A stretch of DNA of 31,433 nucleotides from Bacteroidales bacterium UBA3684 (GTDB lineage Bacteria > Bacteroidota > Bacteroidia > Bacteroidales > P3). The translations under genes and the position numbers were made by a program. The notes under the pieces were generated by a model, which was not told where the DNA came from, did no database searches, and saw only the letters and a list, made by a program, of their open reading frames with translations. This document shows, piece after piece, positions 9,542 to 16,181 of this stretch. Numbering within the stretch: the first letter of the stretch is position 1; the number at the start of each line of letters is the position of its first letter. Location: NCBI GenBank assembly GCA_002372855.1, contig DFIZ01000064.1:1-31433 (forward strand), given 5' to 3'.

Positions 9542-12340
9542 TTATTTGATAATAATTTCGTCGGTGAAGAGGTAGCTCGGCTGACCCGGGGCGGGGTGCC
9601 ACGAGGGCAGCGGACCGGGGTTGGGGACGACGATGCGGAGGTAGCGGGCAACAGGGTAGCCCAACGTGATCGGAGGCTTCCCGCTGCTGTTGTCCGTCAG
9701 ATCGATATGGTAGTTACGCAGACGCATGCCTGTTTCGCGGGGGTCCATGGGGAACGTCTGGTTCTTGAAAAAGCGCCAGTTTTTGCCGTCGTCGGAGGTG
9801 TAGATTTTGATTTCGGTGGGCGCCAGTATCCAGTCGAAGGTGTTCTGCATGAAGCGCATGTTGACCTCATGGAGCGCCGGCGTCTCGCCGGCAAATTCAA
9901 TCACAACGTCGATGCTGTCGCCCCAGTAGCCCTGCCAGTGGCCGTCGGCGTAGGTGGCGCTGCTGCCCAGCTGGCCGTCGACGAGGGCTTCGGGGCCGCC
10001 GCCGCTGTAGATGGCCTTGTAGGTGCTGTACTGCGTGTTGAGCTTTATCTTGGCGCCCATGCCGAGGTGGCTCAGCAGGTACTGCTCGCTGACGACGCCC
10101 TCACCGTATTCGTTGTAGCTGATGGCCTTGATGGTGGCGGAGCGTTCCAGGGGGAAGGGGCCGGTGTAGCGGGTCGAGGTGGAGTCGGGCTCCGAGCCGT
10201 CGAGGGTGTAGTAGATGGAAGCCTCACCCCCTGCCCCTCTCCCGTTGGAGAGGGGGGTGTAAAGCCTACGGAGCGTCACCATGGGGTATTCACTCCCCTC
10301 TCCCTTCGGAGAGGGGTTGGGGGTGAGGCCTATGAAGACGTGGCGGTCGAGGTCGAGCACCTCGCGGGCGAGCGCGTCGTATCTGTTCATTACCACATAG
10401 CGTTCGTAGTCGCCGTTCTCCTGGTCCCAGAGGCGGAGGTATTCGCGCTTGAGGGCGAAGAGGTCATCTAAATATACCTTGACAAGGGATTTTGGCAGCT
10501 GGGAGATCATCACATTGTTGGTCGTGTCGGTCAGTACGCGGTGTATCGAAGAGCGTAAATAGGCTTTCGTGGAAGTAACCAATATGCGGTCATAAGCATA
10601 TTGCGAATGAGGGTTAGCGGCAGAATCAATCTGAATGTCGCGCAACAGGTTGGCTACTTGCCCAATACGTTTGGCCATAGTTTCGCCGGTGTTGTCGGGG
10701 TTGAAGTTGAGCAGGGGCTCCATCAGCGCGGCGCTGGTGTACCAGTCGCCGACGGCGGGGTTGTACATCAGGGCGCCGACGGCGTAGAGCTGGTCGGTGA
10801 GCGGATGTCCACCCCTCACCCCTTCGGGGAGCTCCCCTGTCTCAGGGGAGCAGTTGGCTGACGCGGACTTGCTATTCTGCTGATCCCTTGTCTCAGGGGA
10901 GCAATTGGCTGACGCGAACTTGCCATTCTGCTGCTCCCCTGTCTCAGGGGAGCAGTTGACTGACGCGGACTTGCTATTCTGCTGCTCCCCTGAAACAGGG
11001 GAGCTGTCGCAAAGCGACTGAGGGGTGGATGCTCCATAAAACAGCCGCTCGAAGTTCTCGTTGAACTGCTCCTCGCGCCGGCGCAGCTCCTCGGGGTCGT
11101 CAGTTTTGAGCGGGTTCCAGGCCATCTCGGCGGCCCAGTACTGGGCGTGCCAGCTGTTGTCGAAGAGGGCCTCGCCGTTGTCGTCCCAGCAGGTGAGCAT
11201 GGCACCCTCGGCACCATCTCGATAGCCGTCGCGGTAGAGGTTGGCGATGTTCTTGATGTAGCGCTGCGGCGTGGAGGTCATGGTGGCGCTGTGGCCCGTC
11301 GAGGCCGCCACCCAGAAGGGGTTGCCCTGGTTCTTGAAGGGGGCTATGAGGTGGCGGAAGCTATCTATGGGTTCGTAAGCCCACATGATGTAGGTCATGT
11401 CTTTGGGCAGCTGGCGCATCATATCGGGGTTCTTGGCCACGATGTCGCCCCACATGGCCAGCCTGATTGCGTTGGTTCCCTCGGACTTCACCATCTCGTA
11501 GCACTTGTTGATGAAATCCACATAGACCTGGTCGGCGCCTTTCTCGTCCACCAGTTTCTTGGCGCGTCCGGTGCCAAGCTGCTCGGTCTCGTCGCAGTTG
11601 ATGATGAAGAAGGGCGAGTTGGGGATGCGGTCGTAGGCGGCCTTGATGCGCTTGCGCAGGAAATCGTAGACCTTGGGGTTGCCGGGGTTGAAGTTGGCGC
11701 GGCTGTCCATCAGGTCCTCGTAGAAGGGGATGCGCAGCGTCTCCTCGGCGTGGGCGAAGAGCTGCAGGTTGATGACCTCGTCGGGGTGCGGCGTGCAGTC
11801 GGCCAGGTAGGCCGGCGCCAGGTCGGGGTACTCCTCCTGGTAGAGGGTGTGCTCCGTGTAGTAGTTGCAGAAGTTGTACTTCAGCGCATGCAGCGTCTGC
11901 CACTGCTTCTGGCGGTAGGCGGCGTGCGGCACGGGTCCACGGCTCTGGTCGTCCATCCAGCCACGATAGCTGTAGGCGGGCCAGTCGAGGATGGTGCAGC
12001 AGGGCAACGTGTCGTGCAACTGACGCAGCTGGGCGAGGGTCAGACGGGCATACTTCAATCCCCTGGTGCCTTCGTAATCGATGGTAATCTTGCGAGGTTC
12101 AATGGTCAAGCGGTAAGCCTGGCTATAGTTGCCGTCGAAATGAGGCGCCTGCGGTCCGCGGCCCCATTTAAAGCGCTGTTCCTTCACCTTGGCCTTGGCC
12201 AGCACACACGATTTGCCCTCCGGCGAGAGGGTCACCTGTTGCGGCGTGGGTATCAGGCCGAGGTTGACTTGTTTTTCCTGTGCCGCCGCCGTCAACCCGA
12301 CGGCCAGCAGCACAATTATCATTATCCTTTTCATAGCCAA
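9542..12340 (-). CDS. Secreted beta-N-acetylhexosaminidase-like glycosidase (GH20 type) with C-terminal F5/8 discoidin domain
   Basis: A 932-residue exported enzyme. A signal peptide (1-20, ending AAAQ) precedes a GH20b-like domain (IPTPQQVTLSP, about 30-100). The TIM-barrel catalytic region (about 115-430) starts with DWPAYSYRGWMDD and carries the likely catalytic Asp-Glu pair at D250-E251 (INCDETEQLG). Then come a chitobiase/HEX C-terminal-like segment (YYTLDGSEP, about 710) and a discoidin domain (about 760-932). GH20 enzymes release terminal N-acetylhexosamines from glycans, here probably in the periplasm or at the surface. The barrel motif is divergent, so substrate is uncertain. Three repeat-coded insertions interrupt it: about residues 437-510, 670-706 and 814-823. 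It follows the CDF gene by 51 nt, a gap filled with short tandem repeats. A start at the third codon (12334) is equally possible. Confidence 0.82.
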   Translation of the reverse strand: MAMKRIMIIVLLAVGLTAAAQEKQVNLGLIPTPQQVTLSPEGKSCVLAKAKVKEQRFKWGRGPQAPHFDGNYSQAYRLTIEPRKITIDYEGTRGLKYARLTLAQLRQLHDTLPCCTILDWPAYSYRGWMDDQSRGPVPHAAYRQKQWQTLHALKYNFCNYYTEHTLYQEEYPDLAPAYLADCTPHPDEVINLQLFAHAEETLRIPFYEDLMDSRANFNPGNPKVYDFLRKRIKAAYDRIPNSPFFIINCDETEQLGTGRAKKLVDEKGADQVYVDFINKCYEMVKSEGTNAIRLAMWGDIVAKNPDMMRQLPKDMTYIMWAYEPIDSFRHLIAPFKNQGNPFWVAASTGHSATMTSTPQRYIKNIANLYRDGYRDGAEGAMLTCWDDNGEALFDNSWHAQYWAAEMAWNPLKTDDPEELRRREEQFNENFERLFYGASTPQSLCDSSPVSGEQQNSKSASVNCSPETGEQQNGKFASANCSPETRDQQNSKSASANCSPETGELPEGVRGGHPLTDQLYAVGALMYNPAVGDWYTSAALMEPLLNFNPDNTGETMAKRIGQVANLLRDIQIDSAANPHSQYAYDRILVTSTKAYLRSSIHRVLTDTTNNVMISQLPKSLVKVYLDDLFALKREYLRLWDQENGDYERYVVMNRYDALAREVLDLDRHVFIGLTPNPSPKGEGSEYPMVTLRRLYTPLSNGRGAGGEASIYYTLDGSEPDSTSTRYTGPFPLERSATIKAISYNEYGEGVVSEQYLLSHLGMGAKIKLNTQYSTYKAIYSGGGPEALVDGQLGSSATYADGHWQGYWGDSIDVVIEFAGETPALHEVNMRFMQNTFDWILAPTEIKIYTSDDGKNWRFFKNQTFPMDPRETGMRLRNYHIDLTDNSSGKPPITLGYPVARYLRIVVPNPGPLPSWHPAPGQPSYLFTDEIIIK
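9870..9899 (-). repeat. In-frame palindrome coding AGETPAL (hexosaminidase copy)
   Basis: Arms GCCGGCG (9876-9882) and CGCCGGC (9886-9892) flank a TCT loop. The 30-bp stretch matches 13714-13743 in pdxJ at 27 of 30 positions. It is read as AGETPALH inside the discoidin domain. Confidence 0.85.
10221..10329 (-). repeat. 109-bp inverted-repeat cassette inside the hexosaminidase gene
   Basis: The outer arms of 22 nt (10221-10242 and 10308-10329) are complementary at about 20 positions. Each half also forms its own hairpin: CCTCTCC-CGTT-GGAGAGG and CCCCTCTCC-CTTC-GGAGAGGGG. The cassette is translated as about 36 residues running from LTPNPSPKGEG to GRGAGGEA, just before the YYTLDGSEP motif. Confidence 0.88.
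10809..11028 (-). repeat. 220-bp repeat cassette with three 51-bp units inside the hexosaminidase gene
   Basis: The cassette is bounded by CCACCCCTCA (10809-10818) and its complement TGAGGGGTGG (11019-11028). Inside are three 51-bp units (10831-10881, 10882-10932, 10933-10983) and a partial fourth from 10984. Each unit holds a hairpin such as CTCCCCTG-TCT-CAGGGGAG. Because 51 is a multiple of three, each unit adds 17 residues (SKSASVNCSPETGEQQN-like) without breaking the frame. Confidence 0.92.
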
Positions 12341-12351
12341 TTAAACATTAA

Positions 12352-12390
12352 CAACTCTACAACTCTACGCCTCTACAACTCTACGTCTCT
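12352..12390. repeat. Short tandem repeat between CDF and hexosaminidase genes
   Basis: Units like AACTCTACG are repeated about four times and make up nearly all of the 51-nt gap between the CDF stop (12392) and the hexosaminidase start (12340). No separate promoter is visible here. Confidence 0.7.
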
Positions 12391-12391
12391 A

Positions 12392-13492
12392 TCACTCACT
12401 ATAATTATGGTCCACCACGATGCTCACCTGCATGTCGGGCACCAGGGGTTGTATCTCGGCGGCCACCTGGGCCACGAGGGCCTCCTCGTCCACCTTGTCG
12501 TCCGGCACGATGTCGACCGAGAGCATGCGGTCTTGCTCCGAATAGTAGAAGGCGTGCGCCTGGAGGATGTCCTTGTGGTTCGCCACCACCTGCATGACGG
12601 CCGCCTGCAGTTCCGCCCGGCGGTTGTCGCCGGTGGCCACGCTGTAGAAGCCCACGGTCATGATGATGCCGTGGCGGGCAAACATCTCGGTGGCGATGCG
12701 GCGGCCCAGGCCGTGGATGTCGTAGGCCGTCAGGGTGTCGCGGACGCTGACATGGAGCGAGCCGATGATGACGCTCGGCCCGTAGTTGTGCAGTATCAGG
12801 TCGTAGACGCCCTGCACCTCGTCGAAGGCCATCACCTCGTTCTTGATCTCGTTGGTCAGCTCCTTGGGGATGCTGGTGCCCAGCAGCTGGTTGATGGGCG
12901 AGGCCAGCATCTCGACGCCGGCCTTGATGATGACCAGCGAGATGATGGCGCCCAGTATGCCGTCCAGCGACACCTGCCACAGCAGCATCACGCCCGCCGA
13001 GACAAGCGTCGCCAGGGTGATAATGGCGTCGAACAGGGCGTCGGAGCCCGAGGCCACCAGGGCGTCGCTCTTCAGCTGCTCGCCTTTGCGCTTCACGTAG
13101 CGCCCCAGCAGCAGCTTGGCCACGATGGCCACGATGATGACCACCAGCGTGGCGGTGGTGTAGGAGGGTACGGTGGGGTTGAAAAGTTTCTTCACCGATT
13201 CGATGAGCGACGTCACGCCTGCCGACAGCACGATGACAGCGATGATGATGGCGCTGAAATACTCTATGCGGCCGTGGCCGAAGGGATGCTTGCGGTCCGC
13301 CGGACGCAGCGAGAGCTTGGTGCCCACGATGGTGATGATGCTCGACAGGGCGTCGCTGAGGTTGTTCACGGCGTCCATCACGATGGCCACACTATTGGCC
13401 AACAAGCCCACCGCCGCCTTGAAGGCTGCCAGCAGCACGTTGGTCACAATGCCGACCCAACTGGTTCTGATAATCTGCGCACTCCTGTCCAT
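12392..13492 (-). CDS. Cation diffusion facilitator (CDF) family divalent metal transporter
   Basis: A 366-residue inner-membrane protein of the CDF/cation efflux family, which exports divalent metals such as Zn, Fe, Mn or Co in exchange for protons. The transmembrane region spans about residues 10-215. The first helices carry the family's metal-site pattern: D40 and D47 in MDAVNNLSDA, then H69 and H73 in KHPFGHGRIEY. A cytoplasmic domain of the kind used for dimerisation and metal sensing follows (about 215-366). Length suits the family, with a slightly long tail. The metal cannot be told from sequence. The gene starts 7 nt after the pdxJ stop and precedes the hexosaminidase gene, so the three are probably co-transcribed, although no functional link is obvious. 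Confidence 0.93.
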   Translation of the reverse strand: MDRSAQIIRTSWVGIVTNVLLAAFKAAVGLLANSVAIVMDAVNNLSDALSSIITIVGTKLSLRPADRKHPFGHGRIEYFSAIIIAVIVLSAGVTSLIESVKKLFNPTVPSYTTATLVVIIVAIVAKLLLGRYVKRKGEQLKSDALVASGSDALFDAIITLATLVSAGVMLLWQVSLDGILGAIISLVIIKAGVEMLASPINQLLGTSIPKELTNEIKNEVMAFDEVQGVYDLILHNYGPSVIIGSLHVSVRDTLTAYDIHGLGRRIATEMFARHGIIMTVGFYSVATGDNRRAELQAAVMQVVANHKDILQAHAFYYSEQDRMLSVDIVPDDKVDEEALVAQVAAEIQPLVPDMQVSIVVDHNYSE

Positions 13493-13499
13493 TCTTTTT

Positions 13500-14249
13500 T
13501 TATTTTAAACAATCCAAGTATCTGTGTATCGTCTCCTCGATGCCGAGGTAGAGGGCGTCGGAGATGAGGGCGTGGCCGATGCTGACCTCGTCGCACCAGG
13601 GTATCTGCTGGTGGAAGAACGCCAGATTCTCCAGCGAGAGGTCGTGGCCGGCGTTGAGGCCCAGGCCGCAGTCGCGGGCCACCTTGGCGGCCTCCACGAA
13701 GGGGGCGATGGCCTGGAGCGCCGGCATCTTGCCGGCAATTTCATGATACTCCCTCGCGTAAGCCTCCGTGTACAGCTCCACACGGTCCGTGCCCGTGCGC
13801 GCCGCCATCTCGATCATCTTCGGGTTGGCGTCGATGAAGATGCTCACCCGGATACCGCAGGCCTTGAACTCCTTGACCACATCGCACAGGTAGTCCTGAT
13901 TTTTGACCGTATTCCATCCGGCGTTGGAGGTCAGGACCCCCTCGGCGTCGGGCACCAGCGTCACCTGCGCGGGCTTGATCTCCTTCACCAGGTCAATGAA
14001 TCCGTAGGGGCGGCTCTTGGAGATACCCTTGGGGTTGCCTTCGATATTGTATTCCACGCTTATCAGCGGCTTGATAGCCAGCGCGTCGGCGTAGCGGATA
14101 TGCCGCTCGTCGGGCCGTGGATGCACCGTGATGCCCTGCGCCCCGAAGCGCTCACAATCCACGGCAAACTTCAAAACATCAGGTGTGTTGCCACCCCGCG
14201 CATTGCGGATGGTCGCCACCTTGTTGATATTGACACTCAGCTTTGTCAT
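13500..14249 (-). CDS. pdxJ: Pyridoxine 5'-phosphate synthase
   Basis: PdxJ condenses 1-deoxy-D-xylulose 5-phosphate with 3-amino-2-oxopropyl phosphate to pyridoxine 5'-phosphate, the last ring-forming step of DXP-dependent vitamin B6 synthesis in the cytoplasm. The family signature is clear: [17 protein letters not shown] at the start, then [50 protein letters not shown] and [14 protein letters not shown]. With the start at 14249 the protein has 249 residues, normal for the family. An upstream in-frame ATG at 14330 is rejected because it lies upstream of the promoter (14276-14306). Residues about 169-178 (AGKMPALQ) come from a palindromic repeat shared with the hexosaminidase gene. The gene heads a pdxJ-CDF-hexosaminidase unit. 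Confidence 0.97.
   Translation of the reverse strand: MTKLSVNINKVATIRNARGGNTPDVLKFAVDCERFGAQGITVHPRPDERHIRYADALAIKPLISVEYNIEGNPKGISKSRPYGFIDLVKEIKPAQVTLVPDAEGVLTSNAGWNTVKNQDYLCDVVKEFKACGIRVSIFIDANPKMIEMAARTGTDRVELYTEAYAREYHEIAGKMPALQAIAPFVEAAKVARDCGLGLNAGHDLSLENLAFFHQQIPWCDEVSIGHALISDALYLGIEETIHRYLDCLK
13714..13743 (-). repeat. In-frame palindrome coding AGKMPAL (pdxJ copy)
   Basis: Arms GCCGGCA (13720-13726) and TGCCGGC (13730-13736) flank a TCT loop. Compared with the copy at 9870-9899, the base pair next to the loop is A-T instead of G-C, so both sides changed and pairing is kept. Confidence 0.85.
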
Positions 14250-14275
14250 CGTTGTATCGGTATTAAATTCGGCTG

Positions 14276-14306
14276 CAAAAATACGAAGAATGTACGGAAT
14301 GGCAAA
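14276..14306 (-). promoter_or_regulatory. Promoter of the pdxJ unit
   Basis: On the minus strand TTTG (14303-14306) and TATTTTTG (14276-14283, matching TAnnTTTG) are separated by exactly 19 nt, the classic Bacteroidota arrangement. The implied leader before the 14249 start is about 20 nt, with no Shine-Dalgarno sequence, as is common in this phylum. Confidence 0.85.
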
Positions 14307-14401
14307 ATAAAATACAAAAACCATCCCCACACGACCTCTTAGGTTTTACTCCCCTTTTACTCAAACCCTAATCAAACTTTACCTCGGTCCGTGTCTCCCC
14401 C

Positions 14402-15415
14402 ATGCCTCCAACGTCACACATCCAGCATTCAACCAGCCATGCACCACTTAAAAATAATGTTGGGTTGACGCCGATGTATTGGCATATCGGCGAACGCATC
14501 AACCATGAAGTGCTCAGCAACGAGCGTGCCACCTACGGAAAGCAAATTGTCGCGACGGTGTCGCGACAATTGCAGGAAGAGTTTGGAACAAAGGGGCTCG
14601 ATGCGAAAAGTATTCGTCGTATGATGCAATTTGCATCCTTGTTTCCTGAATTCCAAATTGTCGCGACACTGTCGCGACAATTACAATGGTCTCATTTTGT
14701 AGAGGTTATTCCTTTAAAAGACGACCTTCAACGAGAATTCTACCTGACGTTGGCAGCTTCCGAAAGATGGTCAATTCGCCAGCTGCGCAAAGAGATTGAC
14801 GGTATGCTCTACGAGCGTACCGCCATTGCGACGAAACCAGACGAACTGATCAAACAGGAACTGTCGGAACTGCGGGAAAACAACGTCCTCACCCCGGACC
14901 TTGTCTTCAAAAGCCCTTATTTCTTGGAGTTCACAGGGTTGAAAGGGATGTATAGCGAAAAGAGTCTTGAGGACAGTCTTGTGGCGCATCTGGAGCAATT
15001 TATACTGGAGTTGGGCAATGGCTTCACTTTCGTCGAGCGACAGAAGCGGATGATTATCGACGGCGAAGACTTCTATCTCGACCTGCTTTTCTATCATCGC
15101 AGGCTGCATCGGCTGATTGCCATCGATTTGAAACTCGGCAAATTCAAGGCGCAATACAAAGGACAAATGGAACTCTACCTGCGCTGGCTGGAACGCAACG
15201 AAATGGAGCCCGGCGAGGAGCAACCCCTCGGCCTATTGCTTTGCACCGAAGGTGGTGATGAGCAGATAGAACTGCTGCAACTCGACAAATCCGGCATCAA
15301 AGTGGCGCAGTATATGACCGAACTCCCCTCCAAAGAACTCCTGCAACGCCAGCTGCACAAAGGTCTTGAAGCCGCCCGCCAGCGCTGGGAGGCCGACTCT
15401 GCTCTTCTTTCGTAG
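14402..15415 (+). CDS. DUF1016 (YhcG-type) PD-(D/E)XK nuclease family protein, N-terminus atypical
   Basis: The protein (337 residues from 14402; 313 if it starts at the ATG at 14474) belongs to the DUF1016/YhcG family. An N-terminal helical DUF1016 domain (MYWHIGERI, then RMMQFASLFPEFQIVATLSRQL and WSHFVEVIPL) precedes a PD-(D/E)XK nuclease-like domain (about 170-310) with the core DGEDFYLDLLFYHRRL and AIDLKLGKF. Family members occur in defence islands and beside restriction genes; the biochemical role is not firmly known. The first 24 residues look unrelated to the family, and the usual helix before MYW is missing, so the 5' end may be truncated or replaced. Two perfect 12-bp-arm palindromes lie in the gene (14545-14571, 14656-14682). 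It is divergent from pdxJ. No promoter was recognised. Confidence 0.85.
   Translation: MPPTSHIQHSTSHAPLKNNVGLTPMYWHIGERINHEVLSNERATYGKQIVATVSRQLQEEFGTKGLDAKSIRRMMQFASLFPEFQIVATLSRQLQWSHFVEVIPLKDDLQREFYLTLAASERWSIRQLRKEIDGMLYERTAIATKPDELIKQELSELRENNVLTPDLVFKSPYFLEFTGLKGMYSEKSLEDSLVAHLEQFILELGNGFTFVERQKRMIIDGEDFYLDLLFYHRRLHRLIAIDLKLGKFKAQYKGQMELYLRWLERNEMEPGEEQPLGLLLCTEGGDEQIELLQLDKSGIKVAQYMTELPSKELLQRQLHKGLEAARQRWEADSALLS
14545..14571 (+). repeat. Palindrome 1 inside the DUF1016 gene
   Basis: Arms AATTGTCGCGAC (14545-14556) and GTCGCGACAATT (14560-14571) flank a GGT loop. It is translated as part of QIVATVSRQLQ. Confidence 0.92.
14656..14682 (+). repeat. Palindrome 2 inside the DUF1016 gene
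   Basis: The same 12-bp arms (14656-14667 and 14671-14682) flank an ACT loop, exactly 111 bp (37 codons) after palindrome 1. It is translated as part of QIVATLSRQLQ. Confidence 0.92.
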
Positions 15416-15434
15416 CCCGCAGCTTCTTGTAGCC

Positions 15435-15515
15435 GTGACGGAAGAAAATATTGGGGGCGAGGGCAATAAAAACATATATGATGCGTTAATAGAGCAAAAC
15501 AATGATGTAATTTAA
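15435..15515 (+). pseudogene. Possible remnant of a small coding gene
   Basis: A short open frame with a GTG start reads TEENIGGEGNKNIYDALIEQ and ends in NNDVI before TAA at 15513-15515. The composition (NIYDALIEQNND) looks protein-like and resembles the start of small hypothetical proteins of this phylum, but this is from memory only. It begins 20 nt after the DUF1016 stop and ends 7 nt before the DUF4160 start. It may be a decayed antitoxin-like gene or chance. Confidence 0.25.
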
Positions 15516-15522
15516 AACGACT

Positions 15523-15771
15523 ATGCCGCTGCTTTTCATATTCTTCGGATTGAGATTCCAGTTCTACTCCAACGACCACGAGCCGATACACGTCCACGTC
15601 GTGGCTGGCAAGGGCAAGACCGCCCGCAAGGCCAAGTTCAACGTCCTGCCCGAAATTCGCCTCGTGGAAAATGACGGCCTCAAGGCCAACGAGCTGAAGA
15701 TGGCCGAGATGGTGATTGAGGAGAACCGCGAAATCATTATCCAGCAGTGGCACACGTTTTTCGGAAAATAA
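15523..15771 (+). CDS. DUF4160 domain protein
   Basis: An 82-residue protein that fits the full DUF4160 family: a hydrophobic start (LLFIFFGLRFQFYSNDH) followed by the conserved EPIHVHVV motif, then RKAKFNV and a C-terminal region that ends WHTFFGK. DUF4160 genes are very often next to DUF2442 genes, as here (the next gene starts 17 nt downstream), and the pairs behave like toxin-antitoxin or small mobile modules in distribution. The molecular function is unknown. It lies in an accessory stretch with a DUF1016 gene, which fits a mobile or defence-related origin. Confidence 0.88.
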   Translation: MPLLFIFFGLRFQFYSNDHEPIHVHVVAGKGKTARKAKFNVLPEIRLVENDGLKANELKMAEMVIEENREIIIQQWHTFFGK

Positions 15772-15774
15772 AGT

Positions 15775-15781
15775 AAGGAGG
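15775..15781 (+). promoter_or_regulatory. Strong Shine-Dalgarno sequence before the DUF2442 gene
   Basis: AAGGAGG lies 7 nt before the ATG at 15789. A consensus ribosome site is unusual in Bacteroidota, where most starts in this window have none, and may reflect the gene pair's origin elsewhere. Confidence 0.75.
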
Positions 15782-15788
15782 AATCTTT

Positions 15789-16004
15789 ATGACAATGAAT
15801 GTAAGCAAGGTTTGGGTCGACAACGAATATGTACACATCCTGACTGACGGCGGGCAGGAGCTGCGCGAGCGCATCGCCGACTATCCGCGGCTGCGCGGAG
15901 CCTCGGCGGCAGAACTGCAGGACTACGAGACCGACCGCTACGGCATCAGCTGGCGCACACTGGACGAGGATCTCTGCTTCGAGTACTTCGTGCCGCTGAA
16001 CTAA
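15789..16004 (+). CDS. DUF2442 domain protein
   Basis: A 71-residue protein with the DUF2442 layout: VSKVWVDNEYVHILTDGG, then a Leu/Arg-rich middle (ELRERIADYPRLRGAS), and the end YGISWRTLDEDLCFEYF, which contains the typical IxWxxLDEDL motif. DUF2442 proteins are small, partner with DUF4160 proteins and some are related to helix-turn-helix regulators; the exact role is not established. It is preceded by a consensus Shine-Dalgarno sequence and probably co-transcribed with the DUF4160 gene. The start at 15789 is fixed by that site; a second Met two codons later is less likely. Confidence 0.9.
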   Translation: MTMNVSKVWVDNEYVHILTDGGQELRERIADYPRLRGASAAELQDYETDRYGISWRTLDEDLCFEYFVPLN

Positions 16005-16120
16005 CAATTGTAACGTATGAAAATACCCCCACATAACTCGCTGATTTCTACCCCCCCCTGCGAATTGCACAAGTAATCGCCGGGAGGCTTTCCTCTTTGT
16101 TTTTAATTCATTTGCCTGCA

Positions 16121-16144
16121 CCTGCCGACGGTTTGCTCGGCGGG
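16121..16144 (+). other. Weak hairpin between DUF2442 and Omp28-like genes
   Basis: CCTGCCGA (16121-16128) can pair with TCGGCGGG (16137-16144) with one G-T wobble and an 8-nt loop. It is followed by a short T-rich stretch. It could be a terminator for the DUF4160/DUF2442 unit; evidence is weak. Confidence 0.35.
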
Positions 16145-16181
16145 GCGGGATGGTTTTGTATAACTTCTAAATCTTTACCAT

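Noticed and set aside
10831..10983. CRISPR array (51-bp repeats)
   Set aside because: Units are directly adjacent with no unique spacers, lie in a coding frame, and no cas gene is near.
11147..13567. 806-codon plus-strand frame across the glycosidase and CDF genes
   Set aside because: It spans two well-supported minus-strand genes and their repeat-filled gap; the His/Val/Gly-rich translation shows no domain.
14250..14330. Longer PdxJ starting at 14330
   Set aside because: The extra 27 residues cross the promoter and do not resemble the family; the start at 14249 gives a normal length.
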